Assembly (NCBI RefSeq): GCF_013283665.1
Contig: NZ_JABEKU010000003.1
Span: 316,029 to 380,028 of the forward strand
Source: Ensifer sesbaniae
Lineage (GTDB): Bacteria > Pseudomonadota > Alphaproteobacteria > Rhizobiales > Rhizobiaceae
Reading direction: 5' to 3'
DNA: 64,000 bases
Shown one piece after another: positions 52,384 through 62,507 of the stretch. A program made the position numbers and the translations under genes. The notes beneath the pieces were generated by a model that was not told where the DNA came from, searched no databases, and saw only the letters and a list, made by a program, of their open reading frames with translations. The first letter of the stretch is position 1. The number at the start of each line of letters is the position of its first letter.

Positions 52384-53687
52384 GCGGCGAAGCCTTTATA
52401 GCTTTTCTGGCGGAATACTGGCTGTCGATCCTCTCGGTCTTCTGCCTGCTCGTGCTCTCGGCGTTCTTCTCCGGCTCGGAGACGGCGCTGACGGCCGCCT
52501 CGCGCTCGCGCATGCATACGCTGGAGAACAATGGCGAGGAGCGCGCCGGCATCGTCAACCGGCTGATCGAACGCCGGGACCGATTGATTGGCACGCTGCT
52601 GATCGGCAACAATCTCGTCAACATTCTAGCTTCGTCGCTGACGACGAGCCTGCTGATCGGTCTTTTCGGCGATTCCGGCGTGGCGCTCGCGACGCTCGCC
52701 ATGACCGTGCTGCTCGTCATCTTCTCGGAAGTGCTGCCGAAGAGCTGGGCGATTGCCTCTCCTGATCGCTTCGCGTTGGCGGTCGCGCCGCTCGTTCGTC
52801 CCTTCGTCGCGATCGTCGGGCCGGTCTCCAGTCTGGTCAACGGCATCGTCCGGCGCCTGCTCAACATCTTCGGTATCAACCTCGCCGCCGACATGTCGAT
52901 GCTCTCGGCGCATGAGGAGTTGCGCGGCGCGGTGGACCTGCTCCACCGCGAAGGCTCGGTGATCAAGGCGGACCGTGACCGGTTGGGCGGTGTGCTCGAT
53001 CTCGGCGAGCTCGAAATCTCCGACATCATGATCCACCGCACCAGCATGCGGGCGATCAACGCCGATGAGCCACCGGAGGTCTGCGTCCGCGACATTCTCG
53101 AAAGCCCGTTCACGCGGCTGCCGCTCTGGCGCGGCTCGACCGACAACATCATCGGCGTCGTGCATTCCAAGGATCTGCTGCGGGCGCTCGCGGAGCCGAA
53201 CGTCGAGCCGGAAAATCTCGATATCGTCAAGATCGCGCAGAAGCCCTGGTTCGTGCCCGACACGACCAACCTCAAGGACCAGCTCAACGCCTTCCTGCGC
53301 CGCAAGCTGCATCTGGCGATCGTCGTCGACGAATATGGCCAGGTTCAGGGCCTGGTGACGCTTGAGGATATTCTGGAGGAGATCGTCGGCGATATCGCCG
53401 ACGAGCACGACCTCGACATTCAGGGGGTGAGGCAGGAGGCCGACGGTTCGATCGTCGTCGATGGCTCGGTGCCGATCCGCGATCTCAACCGCGCGCTCGA
53501 CTGGTCCTTGCCGGATGAGGAGGCGACGACCGTTGCCGGGCTGGTGATCCACGAGTCCAAGAGCATTCCGGAGGAGCGCCAGGCCTTCACCTTCCACGGC
53601 AAGCGCTTCATCGTGATGAAGCGGGTGAAGAACCGGATCACCAAGCTGCGAATCCGCCCGGCGGAAGACGGCGCGCCCACGGTCTGA
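52380..53687 (+). CDS. CNNM/CorC-type membrane protein with CBS domains
   Basis: A 435-aa protein: DUF21/CNNM transmembrane domain (residues 1-190), two CBS modules (about 210-325; STDNIIGVVHSKDLLRAL and VDEYGQVQGLVTLEDIL) and a C-terminal CorC_HlyC domain. These proteins export or sense magnesium. Its start overlaps the aroB stop, so it is the last gene of the aroK-aroB operon. Confidence 0.92.
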   Translation: MSGEAFIAFLAEYWLSILSVFCLLVLSAFFSGSETALTAASRSRMHTLENNGEERAGIVNRLIERRDRLIGTLLIGNNLVNILASSLTTSLLIGLFGDSGVALATLAMTVLLVIFSEVLPKSWAIASPDRFALAVAPLVRPFVAIVGPVSSLVNGIVRRLLNIFGINLAADMSMLSAHEELRGAVDLLHREGSVIKADRDRLGGVLDLGELEISDIMIHRTSMRAINADEPPEVCVRDILESPFTRLPLWRGSTDNIIGVVHSKDLLRALAEPNVEPENLDIVKIAQKPWFVPDTTNLKDQLNAFLRRKLHLAIVVDEYGQVQGLVTLEDILEEIVGDIADEHDLDIQGVRQEADGSIVVDGSVPIRDLNRALDWSLPDEEATTVAGLVIHESKSIPEERQAFTFHGKRFIVMKRVKNRITKLRIRPAEDGAPTV

Positions 53688-53691
53688 TCAT

Positions 53692-53973
53692 CTACCAGCG
53701 GGTCGGTTCGCCCGGCGCAGCGGGCTCCACCGCCAGCGCGTGCAGGCCGGCATCAAGCTCGGGCTTCAGGAGGTCGTTGATGGCGCGGTGGCGGGCGACG
53801 CGGCTCATGCCGGTAAAGGCGCTCGAAACGATGCGCACCCGCAGGTGGGTTTCGCCGCCGCCATCGAAACCGGGCTGATGGCCGGCATGCATATGGCTCT
53901 CGTTGATGACCGCCAGTCTCTCGGGGTGGAAGGCCTCGATCAGCTTCTTTTCGATCGTGTCGGTGAGTGACAT
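53692..53973 (-). CDS. BolA family protein
   Basis: A 93-aa BolA-fold protein. Start at 53973 gives the family N-terminus (MSLTDTIEKKLIEAFHPE), then HAGHQPGFDGGGETHLRV with the conserved His, and VARHRAINDLLKPEL. BolA proteins pair with monothiol glutaredoxins in Fe-S cluster handling. Convergent with corC, divergent from the J-domain gene. Confidence 0.92.
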   Translation of the reverse strand: MSLTDTIEKKLIEAFHPERLAVINESHMHAGHQPGFDGGGETHLRVRIVSSAFTGMSRVARHRAINDLLKPELDAGLHALAVEPAAPGEPTRW

Positions 53974-54130
53974 TCTTCCGTCCCATTTCCTTGATTGTTT
54001 GACGCCCCCTCGCGGGTCTGTCGAACCCGGCAGTCGCAGGCTCGGCGGCGCAAAATGTCCGCACAAAGCCAGCAACATTCTACTTTGTCAATTCTTGTTG
54101 TGGCCCCGGCCAACCCCCATAATGAGCGCC

Positions 54131-54757
54131 ATGAGACTCGATTCAAAATACTTCGATCGTATCCGTACCCGGCGCAAGGTCGAGCCGCGGGCGGAGCCGG
54201 CTGCGCCCGTCTGCCAGTGGGACGGCTGTGATCAGAAAGGCGTGCATCGGGCGCCCGTCGGCCGCAATGCCGAGGGGCAATACTTCATGTTCTGCTTCGA
54301 ACATGTGAAGGAGTACAACAAGGGGTACAATTACTTCTCCGGCCTGTCCGACAGCGAGGTTGCGCGCTACCAGAAGGAGGCGGTGACCGGTCACCGGCCG
54401 ACCTGGACCGTCGGTGTCAACAAGAACGCCAGGAACGGTCCGACTCAATCGCAGGTGCGATCCGGCACCGCCGGCGCCCAGGCGCGCATGCGCGATCCCT
54501 TCGGCTTCGTCAGCGAGGCGCGGGCGCGTTCCGGTCGCCCGGAGCCGCGCCAGCGCAAGTTAAAGACGCTCGAGGCGAAAGCCTTCGAAACGCTCGGTCT
54601 CGGTGCGTCGGCGACCGCCGCGGATATCAAGGCCGCCTACAAGGATCTCGTCAAGAAGCATCACCCCGATGCCAATGGCGGAGATAGAGGATCGGAAGAG
54701 CGTTTTCGCGCCGTTATTCAAGCCTACCAATTGTTAAAACAGGCTGGTTTCTGCTAA
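54131..54757 (+). CDS. J-domain co-chaperone-like protein
   Basis: A 208-aa protein with a C-terminal J domain (about residues 145-208) containing the HPD triad ([12 protein letters not shown]). The N-terminal half has a CxxxxC/H cluster ([20 protein letters not shown]) that may bind zinc. Start at 54131 or 54122; neither has an obvious Shine-Dalgarno site. It is 75 bp upstream of cobS. Confidence 0.9.
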   Translation: MRLDSKYFDRIRTRRKVEPRAEPAAPVCQWDGCDQKGVHRAPVGRNAEGQYFMFCFEHVKEYNKGYNYFSGLSDSEVARYQKEAVTGHRPTWTVGVNKNARNGPTQSQVRSGTAGAQARMRDPFGFVSEARARSGRPEPRQRKLKTLEAKAFETLGLGASATAADIKAAYKDLVKKHHPDANGGDRGSEERFRAVIQAYQLLKQAGFC

Positions 54758-54831
54758 CAACGCGGATTATTACAGAAGCACTTTTGCAGGCGAATGCGCG
54801 GGTGCCTTCCGGTGGCCGCTCTGGAGACATG

Positions 54832-55827
54832 ATGAGCAAGATTGACCTCGATATTTCCAACCTCCCCGACACGACGATCTCGGTCCGGGAGGTTTTCGGC
54901 ATTGATACGGATTTGCGCGTTCCTGCCTATTCGAAGGGCGACGCTTATGTGCCGGACCTCGATCCGGACTACCTCTTCGACCGCGAAACGACGCTCGCCA
55001 TTCTCGCAGGCTTCGCCCACAATCGACGCGTGATGGTGTCGGGCTATCACGGTACCGGCAAGTCCACCCATATCGAGCAGGTCGCCGCCCGCCTCAACTG
55101 GCCGTGCGTGCGCGTCAACCTCGACAGCCATGTCAGCCGTATCGACCTCGTCGGCAAGGACGCGATCGTCGTCAAGGACGGTCTGCAGGTCACCGAATTC
55201 AAGGACGGCATCCTGCCCTGGGCCTACCAGCACAATGTCGCGCTGGTCTTCGACGAATACGATGCCGGCCGCCCGGACGTGATGTTCGTCATTCAGCGCG
55301 TTCTGGAATCTTCCGGCCGCCTGACGCTGCTCGACCAGAGCCGCGTCATCCGCCCGCACCCGGCCTTCCGCCTCTTCGCGACCGCCAACACGGTCGGCCT
55401 CGGCGACACGACCGGCCTCTACCACGGCACGCAGCAGATCAACCAGGCGCAGATGGACCGCTGGTCGATCGTGACGACGCTGAACTACCTGCCGCATGAC
55501 AAGGAAGTCGACATCGTCGCTGCCAAGGTGAAGGGCTTCACCGCCGACAAGGGCCGTGAAACCGTATCCAAGATGGTCCGCGTTGCCGACCTCACGCGTG
55601 CTGCCTTCATCAATGGCGATCTTTCGACCGTCATGAGCCCGCGTACGGTCATCACCTGGGCCGAGAACGCCCATATCTTCGGCGACATCGCCTTTGCCTT
55701 CCGCGTAACCTTCCTCAACAAGTGCGACGAATTGGAACGGGCGCTGGTCGCCGAGCACTATCAGCGCGCCTTCGGCATCGAGCTGAAGGAAAGCGCTGCC
55801 AACATCGTGCTCGAAGCCACTGCCTGA
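54832..55827 (+). CDS. cobS: Aerobic cobaltochelatase subunit CobS
   Basis: The 331-aa AAA+ subunit energises cobalt insertion into hydrogenobyrinate a,c-diamide in the aerobic B12 pathway. Walker [10 protein letters not shown] and Walker [10 protein letters not shown] are intact. The ATG at 54832 gives the typical N-terminus [15 protein letters not shown]; an ATG directly before it is the alternative. Confidence 0.96.
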   Translation: MSKIDLDISNLPDTTISVREVFGIDTDLRVPAYSKGDAYVPDLDPDYLFDRETTLAILAGFAHNRRVMVSGYHGTGKSTHIEQVAARLNWPCVRVNLDSHVSRIDLVGKDAIVVKDGLQVTEFKDGILPWAYQHNVALVFDEYDAGRPDVMFVIQRVLESSGRLTLLDQSRVIRPHPAFRLFATANTVGLGDTTGLYHGTQQINQAQMDRWSIVTTLNYLPHDKEVDIVAAKVKGFTADKGRETVSKMVRVADLTRAAFINGDLSTVMSPRTVITWAENAHIFGDIAFAFRVTFLNKCDELERALVAEHYQRAFGIELKESAANIVLEATA

Positions 55828-55880
55828 TCCGTGGTCTGCCTTCCCCATTGGGGAGGGCGGACTGTGACGCTGTGGCAAAC

Positions 55881-56011
55881 GCGATGATGCCCTACAGCGC
55901 CGCGCGTCTTGTCAGACGCGCAGAGATCGCGGTAGCAGTTTGAATTGCTGCATGTTTTGTCCTTTGATTGGCAACGATCAAAGGAACCATGCAGCAGCGG
56001 GGCATCATCGC
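55881..56011. repeat. Two-hairpin element bounded by 12-bp inverted repeats (MITE-like)
   Basis: Perfect 12-bp outer arms GCGATGATGCCC (55881-55892) and GGGCATCATCGC (56000-56011) enclose two hairpins: 55892-55935 (inner stem GCGCGTCT-TGTC-AGACGCGC, outer CTAC/GTAG) and 55948-55994 (CTGCATG ... CATGCAG around TCCTTTGAT-N8-ATCAAAGGA). Together they form a three-way junction. I recall closely similar two-hairpin sequences between genes in many rhizobial genomes. It fills the cobS-cobT gap and ends just before cobT's ribosome site. Confidence 0.7.
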
Positions 56012-56034
56012 CGCTGGCTGAAGAAGGAACTGTC

Positions 56035-57930
56035 GTGAGCTCGAACTCGAAGGCAAAGCCAACCACGCGCGAGAACGCTGCGGAACCGTTCAAGCGGGCG
56101 CTTTCCGGCTGCATCCGATCGATCGCGGGCGATGCCGAGGTGGAGGTCGCTTTCGCCAACGAGCGGCCGGGCATGACCGGCGAGCGCATTCGCCTGCCGG
56201 AACTTTCCAAGCGCCCGACGCTTCAGGAGCTTTCCGTGACCCGCGGTCTCGGTGACAGCATGGCGCTGCGCAAGGCCTGTCACGATGCGCGCATCCACGC
56301 GACGATGTCGCCGCAGGGGGCGGACGCTCGCGCGATCTTCGACGCGGTGGAACAGGCTCGCGTCGAGGCGATCGGTGCGTTGCGAATGGCGGGTGTCGCC
56401 AAGAACCTCAACGTCATGCTCGAGGAGAAATACGCCAAGGCGAATTTCGCGGCGATCGAGCGGCAGGCCGACGCGCCGCTCGGTGAAGCCGTGGCGCTTC
56501 TGGTGCGCGAAAAGCTGACCGGCGAGAAGCCGCCTGCGTCTGCCGGCAAGGTGCTCGACCTCTGGCGCGAGTTCATCGAGGGCAAGGCTGCCGGCGACAT
56601 CAAGAACCTGTCGTCGACGATCAACGACCAGCAGGCTTTCGCCCGGGTCGTCCGCGACATGCTGACCTCGATGGAGGTCGCCGAGAAATACGGTGACGAC
56701 GACGTCGAACCGGACGAGCAGGAAAGCGAGACCGACGAGGACCAGCCGCGCAGCCAGGAGCAGGACGAGAACGCCAGCGACGAGGAAGCCGGCGACGACG
56801 CTGCCCCCGCCGATGAAAACCAGGCTGCCGAAGAGCAGATGGAAGAAGGCGAGATGGACGGCGCGGAGATCTCCGACGACGATCTCCAGGACGAAGGCGA
56901 CGAGGACAGCGAGACGCCGGGCGAGGTCAAGCGCCCGAACCAGCCCTTTGCCGACTTCAACGAGAAGGTCGACTACGCCGTCTTCACCCGCGAATTCGAT
57001 GAGACCATTGCCTCGGAAGAGCTTTGCGACGAAGCCGAGCTAGATCGCTTGCGCGCCTTCCTCGACAAGCAGCTCTCTCATCTCCAGGGCGCAGTCGGGC
57101 GCCTCGCCAACCGGCTGCAACGCCGGCTGATGGCGCAGCAGAACCGCTCCTGGGAGTTCGACCTCGAAGAGGGCTACCTAGACACGGCGCGCCTGCAGCG
57201 CATCGTCATCGACCCGATGCAGCCGCTCTCGTTCAAGCGCGAGAAGGATACCAACTTTCGCGACACGGTGGTGACGCTGCTGATCGACAATTCCGGCTCG
57301 ATGCGCGGCCGCCCGATCACCGTTGCTGCGACCTGCGCCGACATTCTGGCGCGCACGCTTGAGCGTTGCGGCGTGAAGGTCGAGATCCTCGGCTTTACCA
57401 CCAAGGCGTGGAAGGGCGGGCAATCGCGCGAGAAGTGGCTCGCCGGTGGCAAGCCGCAGGCGCCGGGCCGGCTGAATGACCTGCGTCATATCATCTACAA
57501 GTCCGCCGATGCGCCCTGGCGCCGGGCCCGCCGCAACCTCGGCCTGATGATGCGCGAGGGCCTGCTCAAGGAGAACATCGACGGCGAGGCGCTGATGTGG
57601 GCGCATGAGCGGTTGATGGCGCGCCGCGAACAGCGCCGCATCCTGATGATGATCTCCGACGGTGCGCCGGTCGACGACTCGACGCTTTCGGTCAACCCCG
57701 GAAACTATCTGGAGCGGCACCTGCGCGCGGTGATCGAGCAGATCGAAACCCGCTCGCCCGTAGAACTGCTGGCGATCGGCATCGGCCACGACGTGACGCG
57801 CTACTATCGCCGCGCCGTGACGATCGTCGACGCCGACGAACTCGCCGGCGCCATGACCGAGCAGCTGGCCGCACTCTTCGAGGACGAAAGCCAGCGCCGC
57901 GGCTCGTCGCGTCATCGCCGCACGGGATAA
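56035..57930 (+). CDS. cobT: Aerobic cobaltochelatase subunit CobT
   Basis: The 631-aa protein is CobT, the large partner of CobS in cobaltochelatase (with CobN). An acidic low-complexity region (about 220-310) precedes the C-terminal von Willebrand A domain with the MIDAS motif LLIDNSGSM and ISDGAPVDD. The start is a GTG at 56035, preceded by AAGGA eight bases upstream. It is separated from cobS by the inverted-repeat element. Confidence 0.95.
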   Translation: MSSNSKAKPTTRENAAEPFKRALSGCIRSIAGDAEVEVAFANERPGMTGERIRLPELSKRPTLQELSVTRGLGDSMALRKACHDARIHATMSPQGADARAIFDAVEQARVEAIGALRMAGVAKNLNVMLEEKYAKANFAAIERQADAPLGEAVALLVREKLTGEKPPASAGKVLDLWREFIEGKAAGDIKNLSSTINDQQAFARVVRDMLTSMEVAEKYGDDDVEPDEQESETDEDQPRSQEQDENASDEEAGDDAAPADENQAAEEQMEEGEMDGAEISDDDLQDEGDEDSETPGEVKRPNQPFADFNEKVDYAVFTREFDETIASEELCDEAELDRLRAFLDKQLSHLQGAVGRLANRLQRRLMAQQNRSWEFDLEEGYLDTARLQRIVIDPMQPLSFKREKDTNFRDTVVTLLIDNSGSMRGRPITVAATCADILARTLERCGVKVEILGFTTKAWKGGQSREKWLAGGKPQAPGRLNDLRHIIYKSADAPWRRARRNLGLMMREGLLKENIDGEALMWAHERLMARREQRRILMMISDGAPVDDSTLSVNPGNYLERHLRAVIEQIETRSPVELLAIGIGHDVTRYYRRAVTIVDADELAGAMTEQLAALFEDESQRRGSSRHRRTG

Positions 57931-57936
57931 TCCTGT

Positions 57937-57967
57937 CGTTCGGAGGTGGCTTTGCCGCTTCCGAACG
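57937..57967 (+). terminator. Hairpin after cobT
   Basis: CGTTCGGA (57937-57944) pairs with TCCGAACG (57960-57967), with GGC/GCC inside. No T-run follows, so termination is only probable. It lies seven bases after the cobT stop. Confidence 0.5.
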
Positions 57968-58131
57968 CCACTCGGCCGCTGCACGTTACGGCTCTCAGCC
58001 GAAGTCAATTTACGGACAAAGTTTTACGGTCTACCAAGCTGCTGCGATGATCTCAGTGCGCCGTGGCGGGCGCCCCTCGTGGTCGTGCTCCGTTTCATTC
58101 CCGATGCTTTCCCCCTGAAGGTACTCTCCCC

Positions 58132-59136
58132 ATGCTTTGCCGCGGACTTCTAGCCCTCCTGCTTCTGGCGTCGACCGGCTCGGCATGGGCCGCCTCGAAC
58201 AGCGAAACTTTGCCGATCCGCAGCCACCAGATCACGAGTTTTGCGGTTGGATCGAGCGACACCCGGTTCGGTGCTCTGGAGTTCGTCGGCGGGTTGGAAA
58301 TGACATCGCCGAATTCCCTGTTCGGCGCCGTCTCGGCGATCCGTTTTCGACCTGATGGTACCTCGTTCATCGCGATCATGGACACCGGCCATTGGCTCGA
58401 AGGCGCCGTGACCCGCGATGCGGACGGCCGGCTTTCCGGTCTCACGGATCTCTCCGCCACGCCGATGGCCGACCGAAACGGTGACGTCGGCCTGGCGAAG
58501 TGGAAGGTGGATTCCGAAGGATTGGCGCTCCGATCGGGGCAGGTGGTCGTCAGCTACGAGCAGGGGCATCGCATCGACATCTACCCGGACCCGGGTTTTG
58601 CCGCTTCGATGCCGATCGGGAGCCTGGCGTTGCCGTTTCCGATCAAGGAGCTGCGCAACAATGGCGGCATCGAGACCATCGCGGTCGCGCCAAAGAACAG
58701 CTCCCTGGCCGGTGCGACGATCGCTGTTGCCGAGCGCAGCGTCGACAAGGCGGACAATCTGCTGGCGGGCATCCTCGACGGGCCAAAGCGTGGCGCGTTT
58801 AGCGTCGTGCGCAAGGATCCCTATGCGGTGACGGATGGGGCGTTCCTGCCGAACGGCGACCTGTTGCTCCTGGAGCGGCGCTTCTCTTTCGGTTCGGGTC
58901 TCGGAATGCAGATCCGTCGTATCGCCGGGGATACGATCAAGCCCGGCGCCGTGGTCGATGGCGAGGTCATCTTCGAAGCCGACATGCGCTACCAGATCGA
59001 CAATATGGAAGGGCTCGACGTCGTCGCCCGACCGGACGGCGAAGTCCGGGTAATCGTCGTTTCGGACGACAACCATTCGATCCTCGAGCGCAACCTGATG
59101 CTCGAATTTCGCCTCACGTCGCCTCTGACGCAATAA
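58132..59136 (+). CDS. Secreted phytase-like / esterase-like protein
   Basis: A 334-aa periplasmic protein of the 'esterase-like activity of phytase' family (beta-propeller). The signal peptide (MLCRGLLALLLLASTGSAWA) is followed by GALEFVGGLEM, DTGHWLEGAV and, near the C-terminus, NMEGLDVVARPDG. Start at 58132 gives a normal signal peptide. No operon partner. Confidence 0.88.
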   Translation: MLCRGLLALLLLASTGSAWAASNSETLPIRSHQITSFAVGSSDTRFGALEFVGGLEMTSPNSLFGAVSAIRFRPDGTSFIAIMDTGHWLEGAVTRDADGRLSGLTDLSATPMADRNGDVGLAKWKVDSEGLALRSGQVVVSYEQGHRIDIYPDPGFAASMPIGSLALPFPIKELRNNGGIETIAVAPKNSSLAGATIAVAERSVDKADNLLAGILDGPKRGAFSVVRKDPYAVTDGAFLPNGDLLLLERRFSFGSGLGMQIRRIAGDTIKPGAVVDGEVIFEADMRYQIDNMEGLDVVARPDGEVRVIVVSDDNHSILERNLMLEFRLTSPLTQ

Positions 59137-59188
59137 AGCAATCCCAAAGGAGTGCGGAGCGGGCAATAGCTGGCCGCGGAAATGGAAA

Positions 59189-59227
59189 AGCCGCTGACAT
59201 CGGGCCATGCAACCGGCGTCAGCGGCT
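59189..59227. terminator. Bidirectional terminator-like hairpin
   Basis: AGCCGCTGAC (59189-59198) pairs perfectly with GTCAGCGGCT (59218-59227). On the minus strand it is followed by TTTTCC, serving the leftward YhhQ gene; on the plus strand it lies 53 bp after the phytase-like gene. Confidence 0.7.
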
Positions 59228-59270
59228 CGAGTCTTATTGTCGGATCTAATCTTTTGAAATTACGCAATTC

Positions 59271-59912
59271 CTAGGCGGCGGCCCTTTCGGCCACCGGCAT
59301 CGGCTTGATGACGCTCATCAGTGCGCCGTAGGGCAGCAGCATGACGAGACCGCAAAGGATCTTGACGCTCAGATCGCCGATCGCCCAGGAAATCCAGCGC
59401 GGTGCCTCGGCCGCGAGCACGCCGAGCAGGGGCGCGGTCTCCAGCGCGAAGCTGTCGTTCGGGCCGAAGAACACGAAGAATGGCGCAAAGGCGAAGGAGA
59501 AGAACATCGCGGTGTCGAGCGCCGAGCCGATCAGCGAGCCGGCCAGCGGCGCATGCCACCAGCTCTGGCGGCGCAGGCGGTTGAACACCGAGATGTCGAG
59601 AAGCTGACCGAACAGGAAGGCAGAGCCCGAGGCAATGGCGATCCGCGGCGTGGCGGCGACGAAGGAGAGCAGGATGGCGACGATGAAGCCGGCGACCACC
59701 ACGCGGCGCGCGAGGCGCGGCCCGAACTGCCGGTTCGTGAGGTCCGTCACCAGGAAAGCGAAGGGATAGCTGAAAGCGCCCCAGGTGAGGAGATCGCCGA
59801 GCTGCATGCCGGCAATCGAGCCCGGCAGCGGAAACTGAACGAGAATATTCGAGGCGACGACCACGAGGGTCATCAGCGCGACATAAATGAAGAACGTACG
59901 GTTGATCAGCAT
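59271..59912 (-). CDS. Queuosine precursor transporter (YhhQ/VUT family)
   Basis: A 213-aa inner-membrane protein with about six hydrophobic segments. Family features are GDLLTWGAFSYPFAFLVTDLTNRQFGP, GSALDTAMFFSFAF, and FGQLLDISVFNRLRRQ. YhhQ imports preQ0 and preQ1 for queuosine synthesis. Start at 59912 follows AGGA. It lies downstream of rpmB, with a terminator between. Confidence 0.9.
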   Translation of the reverse strand: MLINRTFFIYVALMTLVVVASNILVQFPLPGSIAGMQLGDLLTWGAFSYPFAFLVTDLTNRQFGPRLARRVVVAGFIVAILLSFVAATPRIAIASGSAFLFGQLLDISVFNRLRRQSWWHAPLAGSLIGSALDTAMFFSFAFAPFFVFFGPNDSFALETAPLLGVLAAEAPRWISWAIGDLSVKILCGLVMLLPYGALMSVIKPMPVAERAAA

Positions 59913-59997
59913 TTTTTTATCCTGGGAGATGCCACCAGCTAGAGGAGCGGAAGCCGGGCAAGGTATCCGGCCGATGAGGCAAAAGACGCGCACGAGA

Positions 59998-60030
59998 AAA
60001 AGGCTTGCCGGATGAACCCGCAAGCCTTTT
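59998..60030 (-). terminator. Rho-independent terminator of rpmB
   Basis: On the minus strand AAAAGGCTTGC and GCAAGCCTTTT (60030-60020 with 60008-59998) form a perfect 11-bp stem followed by T residues. It is 34 bp after the rpmB stop. Confidence 0.85.
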
Positions 60031-60063
60031 AAACGCGTGTCAAAGACAGTGCGCTGGCGCCGA

Positions 60064-60354
60064 TCAGGCGGCTTCAGCAACCTTCTTGACGATCTGGCGG
60101 CGCAGCAGGCGAGCACGCATGCTCAGCTCGTTCTCGTCCGACTTCAGCAGGAAGGCGTCGAGGCCGCCACGGTGTTCGACCGAGCGGAGAGCTGCAGCGG
60201 AAACGCGCAGGCGGTAGCGCTGGCCGAGAGCATCGGAAATCAGCGTGACGTTGCACAGGTTCGGCAGGAACCGGCGCTTGGTCTTGTTGTTGGCGTGGCT
60301 TACATTGTTGCCCGACTGGACGCCCTTGCCGGTCAATTCGCAACTACGGGACAT
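60064..60354 (-). CDS. rpmB: 50S ribosomal protein L28
   Basis: The 96-aa protein matches L28: [20 protein letters not shown] with [13 protein letters not shown]. It binds 23S rRNA near the E site. Single gene unit with its own terminator; leftward. Confidence 0.97.
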   Translation of the reverse strand: MSRSCELTGKGVQSGNNVSHANNKTKRRFLPNLCNVTLISDALGQRYRLRVSAAALRSVEHRGGLDAFLLKSDENELSMRARLLRRQIVKKVAEAA

Positions 60355-60734
60355 GGTACACCTATTCTCTTTTATCGCCGCCGGACAATGCGGTAGCGGG
60401 CCCAGAGCCCAGGCCGCGTTCCTAGGCCATTATTGGAAAGTCGCGGTTCTATAGTCAGAGACGGCCCGCCCGTCAAGCCAAACCTCTAGTATTCTCGGAA
60501 AAGCCGCGGTTTTTCCCCGCCGATCTTCGGATGTGAGGCCTGGCTCGTGTAGGAATAATACCTTGCAGGACCCATTCCAAGCGGTTTTGCTATGCGCTAC
60601 TTCTGGTATGAGGACGTGTGGCTGCCGCAGGGCCGGTCCCACGACCGGCTGCAGCGAGCTGGGCGTAGAAAAGCCGTAAAGAGCCTGCATTTCAGGGTAT
60701 TGCGGCGAAATTCAAGTAATGGATTTTTCAGGGC
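60355..60734. other. Intergenic region upstream of rpmB
   Basis: A 380-bp divergent gap between rpmB and the DUF3108 gene. The half nearest rpmB should contain the ribosomal-protein promoter; AT-rich stretches at 60430-60500 suit it. Short inverted repeats (CGACCGGC-type) occur near 60630-60650. No gene or known leader was recognised. Confidence 0.4.
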
Positions 60735-61511
60735 ATGAAGTTGCGAAATGGCTTTCGCGTGGCGGCGCTGCTGTCCGCGGTCTCGTTTTCCACAGCATCG
60801 TCGGCCGCCGATGTCGAACATCTGACGGATTACAGCATCTCGCTCGCCGGTTTGCCGGTTGCGCGCGCCTCCTTCCATACCGAGCTTCAAAAGAATCGCT
60901 ACACGATATCGGGAACGCTGAAGTCCGCAGGGCTGCTCGATATCCTCAGCCGGACCTCGGGCCGGACCCAGGTTTCGGGCGTTGTCGACAAGGATCACCT
61001 GCGGGCGTCGCAATATTCGATGTCCTATCGCAGCGGCTCGAAGGGCCGGGCGATCAGCGTCACCTATCGCAACGGCAATGTCGTGCATGCGAGCATGACG
61101 CCGAAGCGCACGCCCTTGCCGAAGAACTGGGTGCCCGTCACCTCGCGCGACATGCGCAACGTGCTCGATCCGCTTTCCGGTCTCATCATTCCCGCCGACG
61201 CGCGTGTCTGCCCGAACACGCTGCCGATCTTCGACGGCGAGTCGCGGCTCGACATCAAGCTTTCGCCGAAGGGGACCAAGCCTTTCAAGACGAAGGGTTT
61301 TGAAGGCGAGGTGATCGTCTGCGGCATCCGCTTTGTCCCGAAGGCTGGCTACAAGAAGGGCCGCGAGGATGTCGAGTACCTGCGTCGTCTGCAGACGATG
61401 GAGATCTGGTTCGCCAAGGCGCAAGCCGTAAATGTCTATGCTCCCGTCTATGTCCGAATCCCCACCAAGCTTGGGCCTGTCACGGTCGCGGCGACGCGAT
61501 TTGGTGGTTGA
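60735..61511 (+). CDS. DUF3108 periplasmic protein
   Basis: A 258-aa protein with signal peptide (MKLRNGFRVAALLSAVSFST...AA) and the DUF3108 beta-barrel pattern: YSISLAGLPVARASF, GLLDILSRTSGRTQVSG, DPLSGLI. Such proteins are periplasmic or outer-membrane associated in alphaproteobacteria; the role is unknown. CAGGG lies close before the ATG. Confidence 0.9.
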   Translation: MKLRNGFRVAALLSAVSFSTASSAADVEHLTDYSISLAGLPVARASFHTELQKNRYTISGTLKSAGLLDILSRTSGRTQVSGVVDKDHLRASQYSMSYRSGSKGRAISVTYRNGNVVHASMTPKRTPLPKNWVPVTSRDMRNVLDPLSGLIIPADARVCPNTLPIFDGESRLDIKLSPKGTKPFKTKGFEGEVIVCGIRFVPKAGYKKGREDVEYLRRLQTMEIWFAKAQAVNVYAPVYVRIPTKLGPVTVAATRFGG

Positions 61512-61607
61512 CGCGCGGCCCTATGCAACTAAAAGGTTAAACACCACGAAACACCGTGATTTTATCGGCGCAGGTTTCCGTGAGAGAAGCCGTGCGAGGG
61601 GACGACT

Positions 61608-62498
61608 ATGAAATTCAAGGCAACGCTGATCGGCTTTTCCGCCATTCTGATGTGGTCGCTGCTCGCGCTGTTCACGGCAGCATCCGGCAAGATGCCGCCA
61701 TTCCAGCTTTCGGCGATCTGCTTCCTGATCGGCAGTCTGCCGGGCTTGGTGGTGCTGGCGATGAGGCCGGAGCGCATGGCGCTGCTCAAGCAGCCGGCCA
61801 AGGTCTGGATCACCGGCATTGCCGGCCTGTTCGGCTATCACTTTCTCTATTTCACGGCACTGCGCAACGCGCCGGCGGTGGAGGCGGGGCTGATCGCCTA
61901 TCTCTGGCCGCTGCTGATCGTCGTCGGCTCGGCGCTGCTGCCGGGGGAACGTTTGCGCTGGTATCATCTCGCCGGCGCACTCGCCGGCCTCGTGGGAACG
62001 ATCCTGATCGTCGCGCGCAATGGCGTTGCCTTCGACGACGCCTATCTCATGGGCTACGGCGCCGCCTTCCTCTGCGCCTTCACCTGGTCCGGCTATTCGC
62101 TCATCACCCGCCGCTTCGAGGCAGTCTCGACGGACGTTGTCACTGTTTTTTGTCTTGCGACCTCGATCCTGTCCTTCGTCTGCCACTTGGCGCTTGAAAC
62201 GACCGTCTGGCCGGCGACCACTTTCGAGTGGCTGGCGGTTGCCGGACTCGGGTTGCTGCCGGTCGGTGCTGCCTTTTACGCCTGGGACTTCGGTGTGAAG
62301 AACGGCAACATCCAGCTTCTCGGTGTCTCGAGTTATGCAGCGCCGGTACTCTCGACGCTGATCCTGATCCTGTTCGGCTTTGCCGAGCCGTCCTGGCGCA
62401 TTGGGCTCGCCTGCCTGTTCGTCACCGGCGGCGCGGTGCTTGCGGCGAAGGATATGATCTTCCGCAAGCGTGCCATGGTGGCGCAGCCGGCGGAGTAA
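61608..62498 (+). CDS. EamA/DMT-family transporter
   Basis: A 296-aa inner-membrane protein with about ten helices forming two EamA repeats. Segments such as GLIAYLWPLLIVVGSALL and YAAPVLSTLILILFGF are typical, closest to YddG-type aromatic amino-acid exporters. GAGGGG precedes the ATG. Ten bases separate it from the convergent DUF985 gene. Confidence 0.9.
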   Translation: MKFKATLIGFSAILMWSLLALFTAASGKMPPFQLSAICFLIGSLPGLVVLAMRPERMALLKQPAKVWITGIAGLFGYHFLYFTALRNAPAVEAGLIAYLWPLLIVVGSALLPGERLRWYHLAGALAGLVGTILIVARNGVAFDDAYLMGYGAAFLCAFTWSGYSLITRRFEAVSTDVVTVFCLATSILSFVCHLALETTVWPATTFEWLAVAGLGLLPVGAAFYAWDFGVKNGNIQLLGVSSYAAPVLSTLILILFGFAEPSWRIGLACLFVTGGAVLAAKDMIFRKRAMVAQPAE

Positions 62499-62507
62499 TC
62501 GGGACCG

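Noticed and set aside
59913-60063. preQ1 riboswitch upstream of the YhhQ gene
   Set aside because: An A-run near the start suggested it, but the conserved preQ1-I stem and loop bases are not present.
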